The position numbers and the translations under genes were made by a program. The notes under the pieces were generated by a model that did no database searches, was not told the DNA's origin, and was given only the letters and a program-made list of their open reading frames with translations. From Dysidea avara (Eukaryota; Porifera; Demospongiae; Dictyoceratida; Dysideidae), in contig NC_089285.1 of assembly GCF_963678975.1 (NCBI RefSeq), positions 8,480,694 through 8,544,693 on the forward strand: 64,000 nucleotides of DNA, given 5' to 3'. Shown here piece by piece: positions 21,866-33,680 of the stretch. Positions within the stretch are counted from its first letter, which is position 1, and each line of letters begins with the position of its first letter.

Positions 21866-22330
21866 ATAGTCTGGCTCAAGATAGTTGATTACCTGCCCGA
21901 AGCCATTTCCTTCTACTATACTAACTGGACGCAAGTCTGGCAACCATCTCACAAACTAGTTTGGTCACCTTAGCTGCACGATCGGATGAGCACTTTCTCT
22001 TCACTCCCACAAAAAAGAGTCCATCAATCTTTGTCCGGGCAGAGCTGTCGCTAGAATCCAAGCTCACAATCTGATCGTGCTTAGCAATTAAATGGCTTCC
22101 CATTGACGATGTTCCACCATGATAAGTTAACTTTGTATCACGAAGTGTACATTGCACAATTTTATCGCTGTTCTTCTTGAAGTAATCCCATACTGAGCTT
22201 CGTTGCCATCTTGACATGGTGATGCAGTATTTGTACTCTATCAATCATAATAATCATAATAATGACTATTAGCGAGCACCAAAATACAATTCGTGGTAAC
22301 AACAATACGACACGTGTTAGCCAACAGTGT
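21866..22330 (-). pseudogene. hAT (ZBED-like) transposase fragment, BED finger
   Basis: Minus-strand frame starts MSRWQRSSVWDYFKKNSDK and continues SSMGSHLIAKHDQIV, the second half of a BED finger; the first Cys pair is incomplete (QCTLRD). It goes on KVTKLVCEMVAR, then after a one-base shift LRPVSIVEGNGFGQVINYLE, a block characteristic of ZBED/hAT proteins. It stops where the Gypsy fossil begins. The motif AGAGATACCGAATATTC near 22341 resembles a hAT end. This copy differs in sequence from the one at 17.3-18.1 kb. Confidence 0.8.
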
Positions 22331-23295
22331 GTACTAATTAGAGATACCGAATATTCAATATGCTTTCTAATAAACCGAATACCAGTATTTCGATCGACTA
22401 TTCGTTAAACCGGATAATTGTTTCAGCACTAATGTATAGAGCTCAGTGTGGTTGATGAGTGGTATGCTAGTACATGCCATAATGTGATTGGTTATGCAAA
22501 TTTATAGAGATCACCATGTTGAGAAAAGACTTGGATCTCTAGGGTGAAGTCTTGTGATTAATTTCATTAGGTTGGGGCAATCTGTTTGTCGCAGCCAGAT
22601 TATAGAAAGCTATGTGTTATATGTGACCTAATTTTAGAAAACCGTCGAAATACGCACAATAGTACTTTTGTAATAAAATGCATTCAAAAACAATAAGTAA
22701 AAAATGCAAGCTTCAGAAAAAATTTAAGCAAGTTTTTATCGCCCTGTTGGTTGGTGAATTGACTGAAAACTGACTAATATATATGTGTGTGTGTGCGTGT
22801 GCTATCTTTTGTTTAACTTCCTCTTCACTGTCACTTCTATTAATATTAATTTTACTATTAATATTTATGCCTCTAAAGTGATTTTCATGAACCAACTTTC
22901 TTCTTAACTGTCCTTTTGCGACTTTTAAAATACCAGTGGTATCTTCTTAAAACAGCAGAACATAAACTGCTGTTGGTTGCTCATTTCACTTTCTCTTGGG
23001 AAATGGCTGATTATGAGATGATTGTGTCTATGAAATTATTGTAACTTTGTTATTAGTGTCAATTGTAGGTATTTTAAGCATAATACACCAAAATTAACTT
23101 TAAAATGAACAGCAGCTCTGATACTTTTATTGTACACTAGAAATGGAAGCCAGTTAGTAGTAGTAAAAGCTTTATAGTGCAATGTTAAAAATGCATAATG
23201 ATACAAACAGTAGTTATAGCTGCATGAGCAAGTTGCACTAAAGGAATCTGGTAACAAGTACCGGACCCTGAGGTTATGCACTTAATTACTTATAA
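22331..23295. other. no gene seen; hAT-like end and solo TGTGACC motif
   Basis: Holds the presumed outer end of the hAT fragment (near 22341), a single TGTGACCTAATTTTAGAAAA near 22620 related to the TA-MITE family, and a short GT/AT microsatellite near 22780-22800. No coding region is supported. Confidence 0.5.
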
Positions 23296-23299
23296 TAAC

Positions 23300-26200
23300 T
23301 AACTATTGTGTGCATTAAAGTTCGGTGGCTTGGGGTGTTTAGAACAGATGCTGCAGGGACAAGAAAATAAAGACTGTGTAAGTTGTCAGGATTAAAGTTC
23401 TCCATAAAATGCTGCCATAGAAATTGGATTAACTGAGCTTTGATGGTAAGAAATGGTTTAGTTAAGTCAATTGTAGGTAGGCTGTTGAAAGTTCTAGGTA
23501 ATCTGTTGAAGTAAAAATTTCTTTGTTAGATGATGTGAAAACATGTTCAAGTTTGTTACAGGAAGAAGACTTGGTAGAATGGTGGAAGAATTTGATGAAG
23601 GTTCGGATGTCGAAATGATTAGATGGATTTTTCATTGCTTTAATAAAGAACAGGATGTCACATAGATCATAAGTATACATTAATGGTAACAAGTTGAGTT
23701 TGATAAGGCATGTTTTGTAGTCAAAGATGTAGTCATTCAGGATAAATTTGGTGGCTCAGCGCTGTATTCTTTCAGGAGCAGAGATATCTTGGATAAGGTA
23801 GCGATGCCACAATGGGGAACAATATAGTACAGAGCTTATGATAACGTCCGGACACCGGACAAAATCCGGTCAAATTGCATAGATGTCTGACCATAATGCA
23901 ATTTGTCCTGACACAGTGTCCCATCAAAGCACAAGGAAGGAGCCTAAGGGCTGAGCTGGCATGCTATCAACAATAACAGTCACTTGGTTGCCAGGAGATA
24001 GTATACATTCTTACAACCCAAGGGAGTGGCCACAAATGTACCAATGCCAACCCTCTGGTGTGGATAGTTATAAAAACCGGAATCGAAATGGGAAACGAAA
24101 CGAAACGAAATCAGCCTACACTCTAGTAGAGGACAATCACTATATTATGCACAGTTACATGCACGCAGTACCTGTTTATGCATCAAGCAAGACTCCAGGT
24201 GGCAGATTTCTCTGCACGGCGCTTATCGATTAGATAGAGATATTAAACGCCTGCTCCTATCCGAGGGTCTGGGGACTCTATAATAGAAAAGTTCTGTGCT
24301 TGGGTAGGTGAGCGTTGATTGTCCCTAGACCACTTTTATAAGAGGAGTGACTAGGAATAGCTACTTGATCATTACAAACCGTTTACGGAAAAAAAAAAAG
24401 CAGTGGATTGACGAGTCTAAAGCCATAGGGATCCATAGTCTGGCGGCGCCCGCCCCTCCGCTTACTCTATGCGAAGGGGCGGGCGCCACCATACTAAGGG
24501 ATCCATCTGTGGCTATTATGGCACGCTTCTTATGAAAGTGGTTAAGGGACAATCAACGGCTCACCTACCCAAGCACAGAACTTTTCTATTGTATAGTCCC
24601 CAGACCCTCGGATAGGAGCAGGCGTTTAATATCTCTATCTAATCGATAAGCACCGTGCAGAGAAATCTGCCACCTGGAGTCATGCTTGATGTATAAACAG
24701 GTACTGCGTGCATATTATAGTGTAACTGTGCATAATATAGTAATTGTCCTCTACTAGAGTGTAGGCTGATTTCATTTCGTTTCCCGTTTCGATTCCGGTT
24801 TTTATAACTACCTCTCTGGTGTACTGCAACCACATAACAGCTGCAGTAAGTCATGTGACATCTTACCACTATAATGTTAATTTGCTATGCTACAGTAGAC
24901 ATATTGGGCATTCATCTTCCACATGTCCAGTCAATTTGAACAATTGTCCAGTCAATTTGAACAATTGTCCGGCCAATTTTGGTTTGCCAGGACATTGTGG
25001 CAGGACAACAGAGAATTCTTATCATAAGCTCTGATAGTAGTTGGGATCTAACTAGTGCTAAATAGAGGGTTCACTTTGTAGTAATGTTGATAGATTGGCT
25101 GAATATACGTCTAAGTAACCCAAGTGTTCTGTAAGCTTTGGATGAAATGTGATTGTAGTGATCTTTCCAAGACAAGTCAGTGGATAAAATACCTAGGTCA
25201 CAATGGGTGTTGCTAGACATTATCGAGCAATTGTCTATGTTATAAGAAGTGGTATGCTCTGTGTTAAAGGAAAGGTGTCTAAATTTGTTGGTGTTGCAAG
25301 ATAAGTAGTCATGAGACCAGTCAGGAATAAGTCAGGATAGGAATAAGTCATTGATCTAAACTAAGAACAAAAGTGGTCCAAGGATACTCCCCTGGGGCAC
25401 ACATGATAAGACAGGGAGAAATGTTGAGTAAGAACTATTGAGGCGTACACATTGGAATCGATTTTTAAGATAAGATTTAAACCACAACCACAAGTCACCA
25501 GTAATACCAATTTGCCATAGTGTTAGAAGCAGTAAATTATGTGGAACTCAGTCAAAAGCCTTGGAAAAGTCTAAATAGATCACGTCAGTTTGGGTTTTTT
25601 GCTCATAGATATGTTTAAGAAAGATAAGAAGTTGTTGTGAGCGTCCTTTCATAAATCCAAATTGAGAGGTGGAGATACAATCAAAAATAGAATTGATGAC
25701 TTTGTCATAAATAATTTGTTCAAGTACTTTCAATGCAGGGAAATGATATGGGTCTGTAATTTGAGACACTATTCTTGTTGCCAGCTTTGAAGATAGGGGT
25801 GATACAATGGATCTGCCATTCAGAAGGAAGACAGAAATTTAATATGGCATATGAAAATAGGTAATGCAAAGGTTTAGTTAAAACAATTGGACAGTGTTTT
25901 AGGACTGCAGGGCTAATTCCATCAATGCCAGTTGCCTTTGTAGGGTCAAGTGATAGTAGACTTCTTCTACAGTGATGATGATGGAGTCTATAGTGGAATT
26001 TGTTGAAGGCATATCTTCAAATTGAGGTAGAGTATAAGTATTCTGGGAAAAGACAGAGTAGAAGTACCTATTGAATAGAGTTGCCTTGTCAATATCTTGG
26101 GTGGCAGAACCATTATCAAAGAAGACTGTGGCAGGGATAGAAGATGATAATTTTAGTGATGCTTATCACATGCTGGAATATTTTTGAGTTGTTACTAAAT

Positions 26201-26325
26201 GGACTAAATTTGCTTCAAAATTGGCTTTGGCCTGTTGGATGCAATTTTGGAGATGATCTTTCGGCATTATCTAGCATGACTTGATGTCTTCCAATCTGGC
26301 AGTCGATAACTAGCACCAAATCAGA
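23300..26325 (-). mobile_element. CR1/L2-like LINE, 5'-truncated, split by a fold-back element
   Basis: Minus-strand reverse transcriptase blocks in order: KATGIDGISPAVLKH-like region (25920-25960, decayed), VLEQIIYDKVINSIFDCIST and QFGFMKGRSQQLL, VIYLDFSKAFD (25548-25769), then LPVLSCVPQGSILGPLLF (near 25385-25430). The maturase-like end has CNTNKFRHLSF and LSWKDHYNHISSKAYRTLGL. After the insertion come RYLIQDISAPERIQ, KLNLLPLMYTYDLCDILFF and the terminal part to about 23300. No endonuclease domain, so it is 5'-truncated. Several frameshifts and stops. Confidence 0.87.
23830..25033. mobile_element. 1.2-kb fold-back DNA element with 6-bp target duplication
   Basis: Ends read CAGAGCTTATGATAA on both sides in inverted orientation. 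ATAGTA flanks it (23824-23829 and 25034-25039), and removing the element and one copy rejoins the LINE sequence QLLYCSPLW. Inside, two arms of about 290 bp (24048-24335 and 24540-24835) are inverted copies, for example GGATAGGAGCAGGCGTTTAA. The spacer contains a GC-rich hairpin at 24448-24497 (GGCGCCCGCCCCT against its complement). No transposase. CAG-type ends suggest a hAT relation, but the six-base duplication is atypical. Confidence 0.85.
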
Positions 26326-26633
26326 AACAATTCAAAAGTAAAGCAGAACAAGAGCGAGAAAGTTTCAAACCACTCGCATCAGCATTTTTTTTGTCTCAGT
26401 AGTTAGAGAACTACTGAGTGGGTACACAGGACTTGGGTAATTCATCATGATTACGTTTGTTGATTAGATTTATGAGTAGCAGAATAGCCAAATTTTAGCC
26501 AAAACATGACAATTTCAGCCATTGGTCCCAAGATTTTTTTAGTGCAAAGGCTTAAATATCTCGTGACATGATGACTAATGCACACGTGATGTACATTTAG
26601 TGACATCGAGTTCACGACGATTCTCTGCCAGCA

Positions 26634-27045
26634 ATGACTACCCTGACTACATCTTGTCAAGACTCGTTCGTAATGCTTGAGCGAGAAGGAGGGACTCATG
26701 AAATACGTATAGACCAAGTGAATACTGAAAACTTGCAACGCATATTTCAGGTATCCATGTATACTTCAGTTCGCTCTCTGCATGCATGATAGGCAGGCTA
26801 AGGCAGCTATTGCACTGCAGCAACGAGCTATAGCAGTATGATATGATATCTTATGTTATTCCACAGCATACTAAGTTTACTGAGCAATGTTGTAGAAGAA
26901 TACTAGGCTGCGAAACCTGCTGTACAGAGTGGTATGCTAGTCCACAAGGCTCTGCCAGAACTTCTCTGTGCACAGCAGACCAAGGTCAGTCACAAATCAT
27001 GAAACTTAATGGTTTGGACAACTTCATGATCACTTTGTCTGGCAT
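26634..27045 (+). pseudogene. truncated RING-finger gene paralogue
   Basis: Exon-like 26634-26750 reads MTTLTTSCQDSFVMLEREGG then HEIRIDQVNTENLQRIFQ and ends with a GT donor (CAG/GTATCC). It matches exon 1 of the RING gene at 58368-58475 (MLERQGCDSHELRLEQVTVD, TLRRLFQ, same phase 0 boundary). After TTCCACAG at 26861-26868 the frame HTKFTEQCCRRILGCETCCT, EWYASPQGSARTS and MKLNGLDNFM matches the second half of its RING domain. The long middle exon and the first RING cysteines are missing, so it is a broken copy. Confidence 0.72.
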
Positions 27046-27419
27046 ATTGTCAACATCTGCAGAACCACTTGTTAATAGCAAACTATGTCAAGAGTACTGT
27101 ATTACTGTGATGACATGGTATTAATTTTGATTTGTGCTGTAAATTTTATTGCATTTGAATTCACTTCTTTAATACATACAAATTACATACTGTAAATGCT
27201 GCTAACACAAACCTAAAATTTTACAATACTACTAAGGTGAAATTAAAGTGCAATTATTTCAGGCCAGGCTCCTCAGGCTAAAGTTTTATACATGCATTGA
27301 AAGAGCATGTGATCTTTTGCAGCCTGACTTTAAAACTTTATAGTTACGCTACCGTCACTATTATTTAAATTAAATTGAGCTCTGTCTTCTTTTTGACCAA
27401 TTATACATAACAATAATAA

Positions 27420-28600
27420 TAATACATTTAATTTGTAAATTAGACAATAGTGAGTATGGAGCAAGATACCTCAGAATGTGCCCTGAATTTCAAGAAGACC
27501 ACTGTGTGTTATGTCTTGAAGATAACAAATTTGACAAGGAAAGGTATTTTTGACCTTTACCGAATATAGTAAAAGGTATGGGTGATCAGAACTCCCGTAC
27601 TACCTATTTAACTGAATGTGTTAATATGACACCTATTAGAACTGTTCTAGTTCATCAAAGGTGTTACAGGGACTTTAGTCGTATACTGACTCTACAAAAG
27701 AATGATGCACAGAGAATTAGGAAACAAGGGTTATTGCAGGAATGCATGCTCACATGCAAGAATACTATGGACATGGTTGCAGAGGAGATGGTGATTACAA
27801 TTATGGTCACAAAAGCTTCAAGTTATTCTGCTTAAGGAAATGAAGTTAATGTTGTAGCAGACGACACGAATGTTCTTGTTCTCTTGATTTATCACTGGAG
27901 GGAGTGCATGGCTGATGCAATATTCATTTTCTGAGGTAAGAAAAGAAAATCACATATATGTTGGCATGAACTTCAGTAGTGCTTTGACAATGTGAAGCAT
28001 CCATTAAGAGAAGATGATTCTTCAATTTGAGTTGATGCATCCAATGAATTCAGGTTGATAAGCAAAGAGTGCACATAAATTCAACCTGTTGTTTTCCAAA
28101 CTAAAAGCTATTGTATATACAAAGAGAAGAGGACATGACCCTACCACACTACAGATAGGCAACACTGATATTACAATTCCCCAAACCAGGTCATATTGAC
28201 CCAGTTACTACACATGATTACATTACATAATGTAATTTCCTCATGCTTTGAGATTAAACAAGCTGCAGGTTTTTTTTTGCAATTAATGTTATGGAGATAA
28301 TATCATAAGTAAATCATTGCTTGATCGTCAAAAGTTTCCACCCATAGAACGTGCAGCATACCATCACAACTTACAGGCTCACTTACAAGTTGAAGCTATT
28401 AATCGGTATGTTGAATCCTAGGCAGTGGGGTTGGAAACTTGATGTTTTAACTTTTATACCAAAAATAATGACAGATTTGGAGGCAGCACCAGAGAAGTTA
28501 CTGCAGTTTGCATATCTAAAATTTCATGTGGAATTAACTTGTGCTATTGAAGTCAAAAATTTCATTCTTCTACCTAGAAAATAATTCTTCGATCCAATCA
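27420..28600 (+). pseudogene. decayed transposon-like ORF of unknown family
   Basis: Pieces in plus-strand order: CVLCLEDNKFDKERYF, RTVLVHQRCYRDFSRI (27640-27690), NVVADDTNVLVLLIYHW (27845-27900), and near 28340-28500 AAYHHNLQAHLQVEAINRY with LEAAPEKLL and LLQFAYLKF. These recall a widespread invertebrate protein type with an early Cys/His motif, a DDTD(V/L)xVLL motif and an LNPxxWGW...APxxLL C-terminus, whose transposon class I cannot name. Many stops and shifts. Confidence 0.45.
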
Positions 28601-28835
28601 AGCTGATGAGCTCTGGTGAACTTTCACTCTCGATTCATTTAATAAAAATTACAAGAGATCCAAGTTTCATGGGGTTCAAATGCCAAGTACAGACCAGATC
28701 TTTAGTTAACTTTAAGAATGCAAATGCATTGAAATCTGTTTCATGGCCACCTGTTTGTAAAAGACCCTTCTCTATAAAGTTACGTCAACTTTTCACATGA
28801 AGAATCTGTACAGTCCTATCAATACTGTTACTCAC

Positions 28836-29154
28836 TATCTAATCCAAAACAACCAAGCTGTAAAATAAGTGTGCGACCCTCAAAAAGGCTATGGTGAAAA
28901 CAGGTGTGAAATCCAAGGTGGCAGCCAAGAAATGGCTGTGATGGTAGGTTAATGGTAAATATTTATATAACGTGAATTTTGTGCCAAGACTAAGCAACAC
29001 CAAAATTCACCTGAATTTTCGTTATTAAAATTTTTACCATTAACCGACCATCACAGCCATTTCTTGGCCGCCACCTTGGATTTCACACCTTTTTTCACCA
29101 TAGCCTTTTAGAGGGCCGCATTATTTTTTTACAGCTTGGCTGTTTTGGATTAGA
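28836..29154. mobile_element. palindromic MITE, about 120-bp arms
   Basis: Left end ATCTAATCCAAAACA and right end (reverse complement) identical, followed by CCAAGCTGTAAAA, GGCTATGGTGAAAA and GTGAAATCCAAGGTGGC in both arms; the arms meet near 28985. Non-coding. No certain target duplication. Confidence 0.85.
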
Positions 29155-29332
29155 TTTCACTTCTTTTTGTATTTGTATACCCCAAAGGCTGGCTTTGGGA
29201 CTTTTTAACCTATCTTTTTTCTTACCACAGGAAAAAGAAAAGATGAAGCAGATGTTAAATACTTTAAATGCATATTTCTGAATTTATCAGTAAATGTACA
29301 AATTATATATATAATACATATAGTTATTACAG

Positions 29333-29510
29333 AACTCTCTGCATGGTGGTTTCTTTGTTACTTAAACTCTACAAGGTGACTTCTTCTAGCTGATCTCTCT
29401 ACAGGGTGATTTGTTTGTAGCTGAATTATGTGCAGGTGATTTGTTTGCAGCTGAGCTCTTTACAGAATGATTTCTTTGTAGCTGAACTCTCTACAAGATA
29501 ACTTCTTTTG
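29333..29510. repeat. degenerate minisatellite, about 35-bp period
   Basis: Five imperfect units carrying CTACAGGGTGATTTGTTTG and AGCTGAACTCT. The minus-strand Ser-rich frame across it is a by-product. The rest of 29155-30080 shows nothing else recognisable. Confidence 0.75.
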
Positions 29511-30667
29511 GAAGGTTTGTATAAATTTGATGAACTGCTGGATGGTTGTCCACTGTACAGACTAAATGGCTGGACCCTTGAATTTGCTATCAGCACTGGG
29601 CACTGACTAAAGGGCACTGGAGTGGTGCTCTAGTGATGACAAAGAAGGGGTTGATATGTAGGTGCATTAAGGGATTCCGAACTAACCAGGACCGTGTTCC
29701 ACCATTGTTTGTGTCTATAGCCCCGTGGTTCCGGGTGGCTATGCCAGACTGCCCCACTATATGGTCCCTAGTAACTGTATATGCTTACAATCTATTACCC
29801 AATCACCGAAACTCACTTTATAACTCGGCACTGCTGCTTCTCTGATCCCGGTGTGCTCTATTTATAGCAAACCACGCGAAAGTTAAAACTTTCACAGATT
29901 GAATAGAAGCCCTGGAAACTATAACTGACCCTGCACTGGTGCAACAATTATTGCTGCTGATACATATCACTAGCTTACTACTGTAACTTTTAAACTTTGA
30001 AAATTGGAATTCGTGAAATCCAAAACCAAATTGCAAAAACAGCAGCGTTTTAAGCACTGTTTTTCTTTATTTTAATATTAGGGTCATTCCATATGAATTC
30101 AACAAAAAAAAATCCTGACCCTTTCCAATTTTTATGAAAATTGGCACAAATGTTGATGGTATTAAGAAACGTTGTTGTACCAAATTCTGGCTCATTCCAT
30201 CAACTACCCTTTAAATTATGACCGCTTGTTTATTTTGGCATATTTTTTCTTCTTAAAAAAATGCTCATATCTTTTTTTGTGATCAACGTAGGCACATTCT
30301 GTTTGTTTTATTGAAATGTACATTAAATTGTCTTTCAAATGATATATAGGTTATGATTGAACAAAGGTAAAGATTAAACCACAAAAAATGACCTTTTCCT
30401 CTGATCTCAATTATTTAGAAAAAGGATACTTCAATTAGTTTAATTATTTTGTTTACATGCTATTTAAACATGCCTTGCAAAATACCTTGAGTTTGAACTT
30501 GGGATGGCCACTGCTTCATGAGTAACATTTTATTTGTGAAAACATCTTTTGATACAGAAAGCACTTACACGTTATACATACGTACATTACTTTATGTAAA
30601 TACATGTATGGTTTATTTACGTATGTGTATCTTATCCCTATGTTTCCAATGATATGTACAAACAACA

Positions 30668-32420
30668 TTATGTATACTTTTTCCTTGCTTTTAGTTTGTC
30701 AGTAACAGTCTTACTTTCTTGTTTTGATATAGTGTGGGTATGACCTGTAACTGTTCTTGGGTCAACTTTTGTGATGACATCTGAATAGCGAACCACTACA
30801 ATATTTTGTTTTGATGGATATCTGAATGACTGTGATGGTCCAAGGGGACACAAAAGGTCAATTTTTACATTTCTGTCATTCTCATCTACATTATGTACAT
30901 AACCAATCCACCACATCTCATCATATACTACTGCAACAAATCCATTTATTTCTTCTAATGGGAGTCCATCGGTTTCAATTGATGCAAGCTTTTCTTCCTT
31001 TTGAACACCCGAGTTGGAATATAGTTTGGTACAGAGTGTATTTTTTGTTAATGGAACAAAACAATGAAGCTTTTGTGTTCCAGGAATGGTTTTAGATTGC
31101 TGAAATCTTTCTTGGAGAAACATCTCTGCTCTTTTGTAGTCTTCACAGGTACAGAATTTAAGATGCCCACTTGTACAACTGATGGGGTGTCATTATTTGA
31201 TGGTCATAGGTTCTCTGAAGGCTTGCTCTTGCAGCCAGGCATTTCACTGTGCCTCCTAAACCATCACATGGTCCTTTTCCATGGGATATTGCAAAAAAAT
31301 GCCACTCAGCATCAATTTCAAAATCTGTTTTGTGATGACATAAGTTTATAAAATTCTTTTGATATTTATTCTGTGCAGCTGAACCATTGCAATAAAGGAA
31401 TGGGTCAAAAGAGCTTTTAGCTGATCACAAAACAAGTCCACAAATTCTTCAACTGGTTTGGAGATAGTCTCAAGTGTTGGTCTATCAGTGGATACCCACT
31501 GCTTGTATTGTACATAATCAATCATATTGTCATCCATCAGTTTATACAGAAGTTCTTGCAAGCCAGATGTTCCAGGGCATGAACTGCAAAGCTGGAAATA
31601 ATGTGGAGGATTGCTAATTATTTTTGCTAGGCAGTGACTGTATTCTTTGAGTGGAACATCGTCATCATGACTGTAAGTTCAGAAATTTTTCCGTCAACCA
31701 TTATCAGCTTGATATTTTGATGGATCGTACAAACACATACTGCATGAGTGCCACTTGTCCCAGCTAGTACACAATTTCTTGGACGAAGTTCAGCAAATTT
31801 TGAAAACCCTACTTTCTCTGGGATATTTTTCTTTAAATTGCTGATAAACTTCTTTTAAATTTCCAAGAATTAATCTTTTCTGAACATGAATCCAATGATC
31901 ACCCTCTCTTATAGACACAAAATCTTTTTTACCAGGTATGATTCTGCTGATTTCATCAAGTCCATAAAAGCCTTTCACAAGGCTAATGGTTCCAGTAGGT
32001 AAGGTGGATCCGTGCTTTGGATTTGGGGAAGACAAAACCCCATGATTTTTAGCAAGGTCTTTTGCTGTGCGTGCCATATAAGTCGTAACTGAAAATTCTT
32101 CTTGGATTTTTTCACACTCCAACTTTTAGGAAGTATTGTAAGAATTTGTATTTTCTGGCTTCTGCCTGTACAGGCACAGAATTTTTCCTTCAACTGTTCT
32201 ATGATCTCATGGCCATCATTAATTGTATTTCTCATTGTAGAAGGTAAAAAAGCTTTTGCAGCAGCATCTTCTATTTTAGTTAATTTTTCTTTGGTATAAC
32301 TTGTGTGTTCCAACTTCTTTTTCACAACTGGAGTTTCACCAATGGCCTTCAGACATTGATTAATCGATTCCAAATCTTGTGGACAAGCATAGTCATCATC
32401 TACATCATGACGTAGTTTGT
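30668..32420 (-). pseudogene. putative transposase of the long-TIR element (unclassified family)
   Basis: Blocks in minus-strand order: EIIEQLKEKFCACTGRSQKI, QILTILPKSWSVKK, TYMARTAKDLAKNHGVLSSP, VKGFYGLDEISRIIPGKKDF, IHVQKRLILGNLKEVYQQF, KFAELRPRNCVLAGTSGTHA, VCVCTIHQNIKL, YKQWVSTDRPTLETI, then EWHFFAISHGKGPCDGLGG, TVKCLAARASLQRTYDHQIM and a C-terminal NGFVAVVYDEMWWIGYV. I recall this order from unannotated cnidarian, sponge and arthropod proteins. At least three frameshifts and several stops separate blocks, so this copy is inactive. The QILT..PKSW..K region looks like a helix-turn-helix. Confidence 0.7.
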
Positions 32421-33680
32421 CACATGATTCATCAAGTGGTTCTTCATTAACAGTTAAATTGTTGAGTTGTTTTAAACTGGTCTCAAATTATTTTTCATAG
32501 AACAATGTCCAGGTTTATTAAATGGATTACAGCATACATTTCTCCATTGAACTTTTTCCATTTAACAGCACTACAACCAACACTTTTCCATCTAACTAAT
32601 AATAAACTTATTGAGCATATAAACTTAGTAGTTTTTATGTGGCTGTACCATCTCATATCAACAGGTTTAAAAGGAACATGAAAGATAACTATGGTGTTTG
32701 TCTTAATTTTATGGCCCACCTTCAAGTAATTATTCTTTGTGGTGATTGGCTGTACTCATCATCTTCAAAAGGAACATGAAGGTGTTTGCCTTAATTTTAT
32801 AACCCACCTTCAAGTAATCACTAGCTATTAAAATAATATTTATGGTAACTGGCTGTTTTTACCACCTCATATCATCTGCTTCAAAGGAACATGAAAGATA
32901 ACTACAGTCTTTGTCTTTCCGTTAATTTTATAACCCACCTTCAAGTAATCACTAGCTATTAAAAATAATATTTATGGTGAGTGGCTGTTTTTACAACCTC
33001 ATATCATCTGCTTCAAAAGGGACATGAAAGATAACTACAGTCTTTGTCTTTCATAGCTCACCATTAAGTAATCATTATAAACCTAATATTAAAGATTTTA
33101 TGGTAAACATATTTGTTAATACATAAGTCATCTAATGGTGTTTATTACCTAGTAGCTGTATATATGTACATCTGTATTTCATAATGTGCTGTATATATGC
33201 AAATGTCCTATGCCTAATATTATCAGACTCTTCAAGTGGCTATCAACCTCCCAAGCTTTACTAAATATTCTTGCACATACAATTAAACACAGTAGTTCTA
33301 TTTTGTACTATACAGTGTATAGCATTTCTCAAACTTGTGCTTAAGAAGTAATTAAGGAAGTTACATTTAACGTTTATGGCTGAAGCACCAACACATGAAT
33401 ATATTATACTAGAGCATGTGTTTTCTCATGAAGTAGTGGCCATCCCAAGTTCAAACTCAAGGTGTTTTGCAATGTATGTTTAAATAACGTAAACAAAAAA
33501 TTAAACTAATTGAAGTATCCTTTTTCTAAATAATTGAGATCAAAGGAAAAGGTCATTTTTTTGTGGTTTAACCTTTACCTTGGTTCAGTCATAACAACCT
33601 ATATATCATTTGAACGACAATTTAATGTACATTTCAATAAAACAAACAGAATGTGCCTACGTTGATTACAAAAAATGATA

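Noticed and set aside
24361-24552. Overlapping opposite-strand frames with Ala/Pro-rich centre
   Set aside because: They cover the GC-rich hairpin in the spacer of the fold-back element; a palindrome gives open frames on both strands.
23961-24869. Mirrored frames at 23961-24233 (plus) and 24639-24869 (minus)
   Set aside because: They are the two arms of the fold-back element read in opposite directions; no domain, and the similarity is explained by the inverted repeat.
29426-29617. Ser-rich minus-strand frame
   Set aside because: Overlaps the degenerate 35-bp minisatellite and has no domain.
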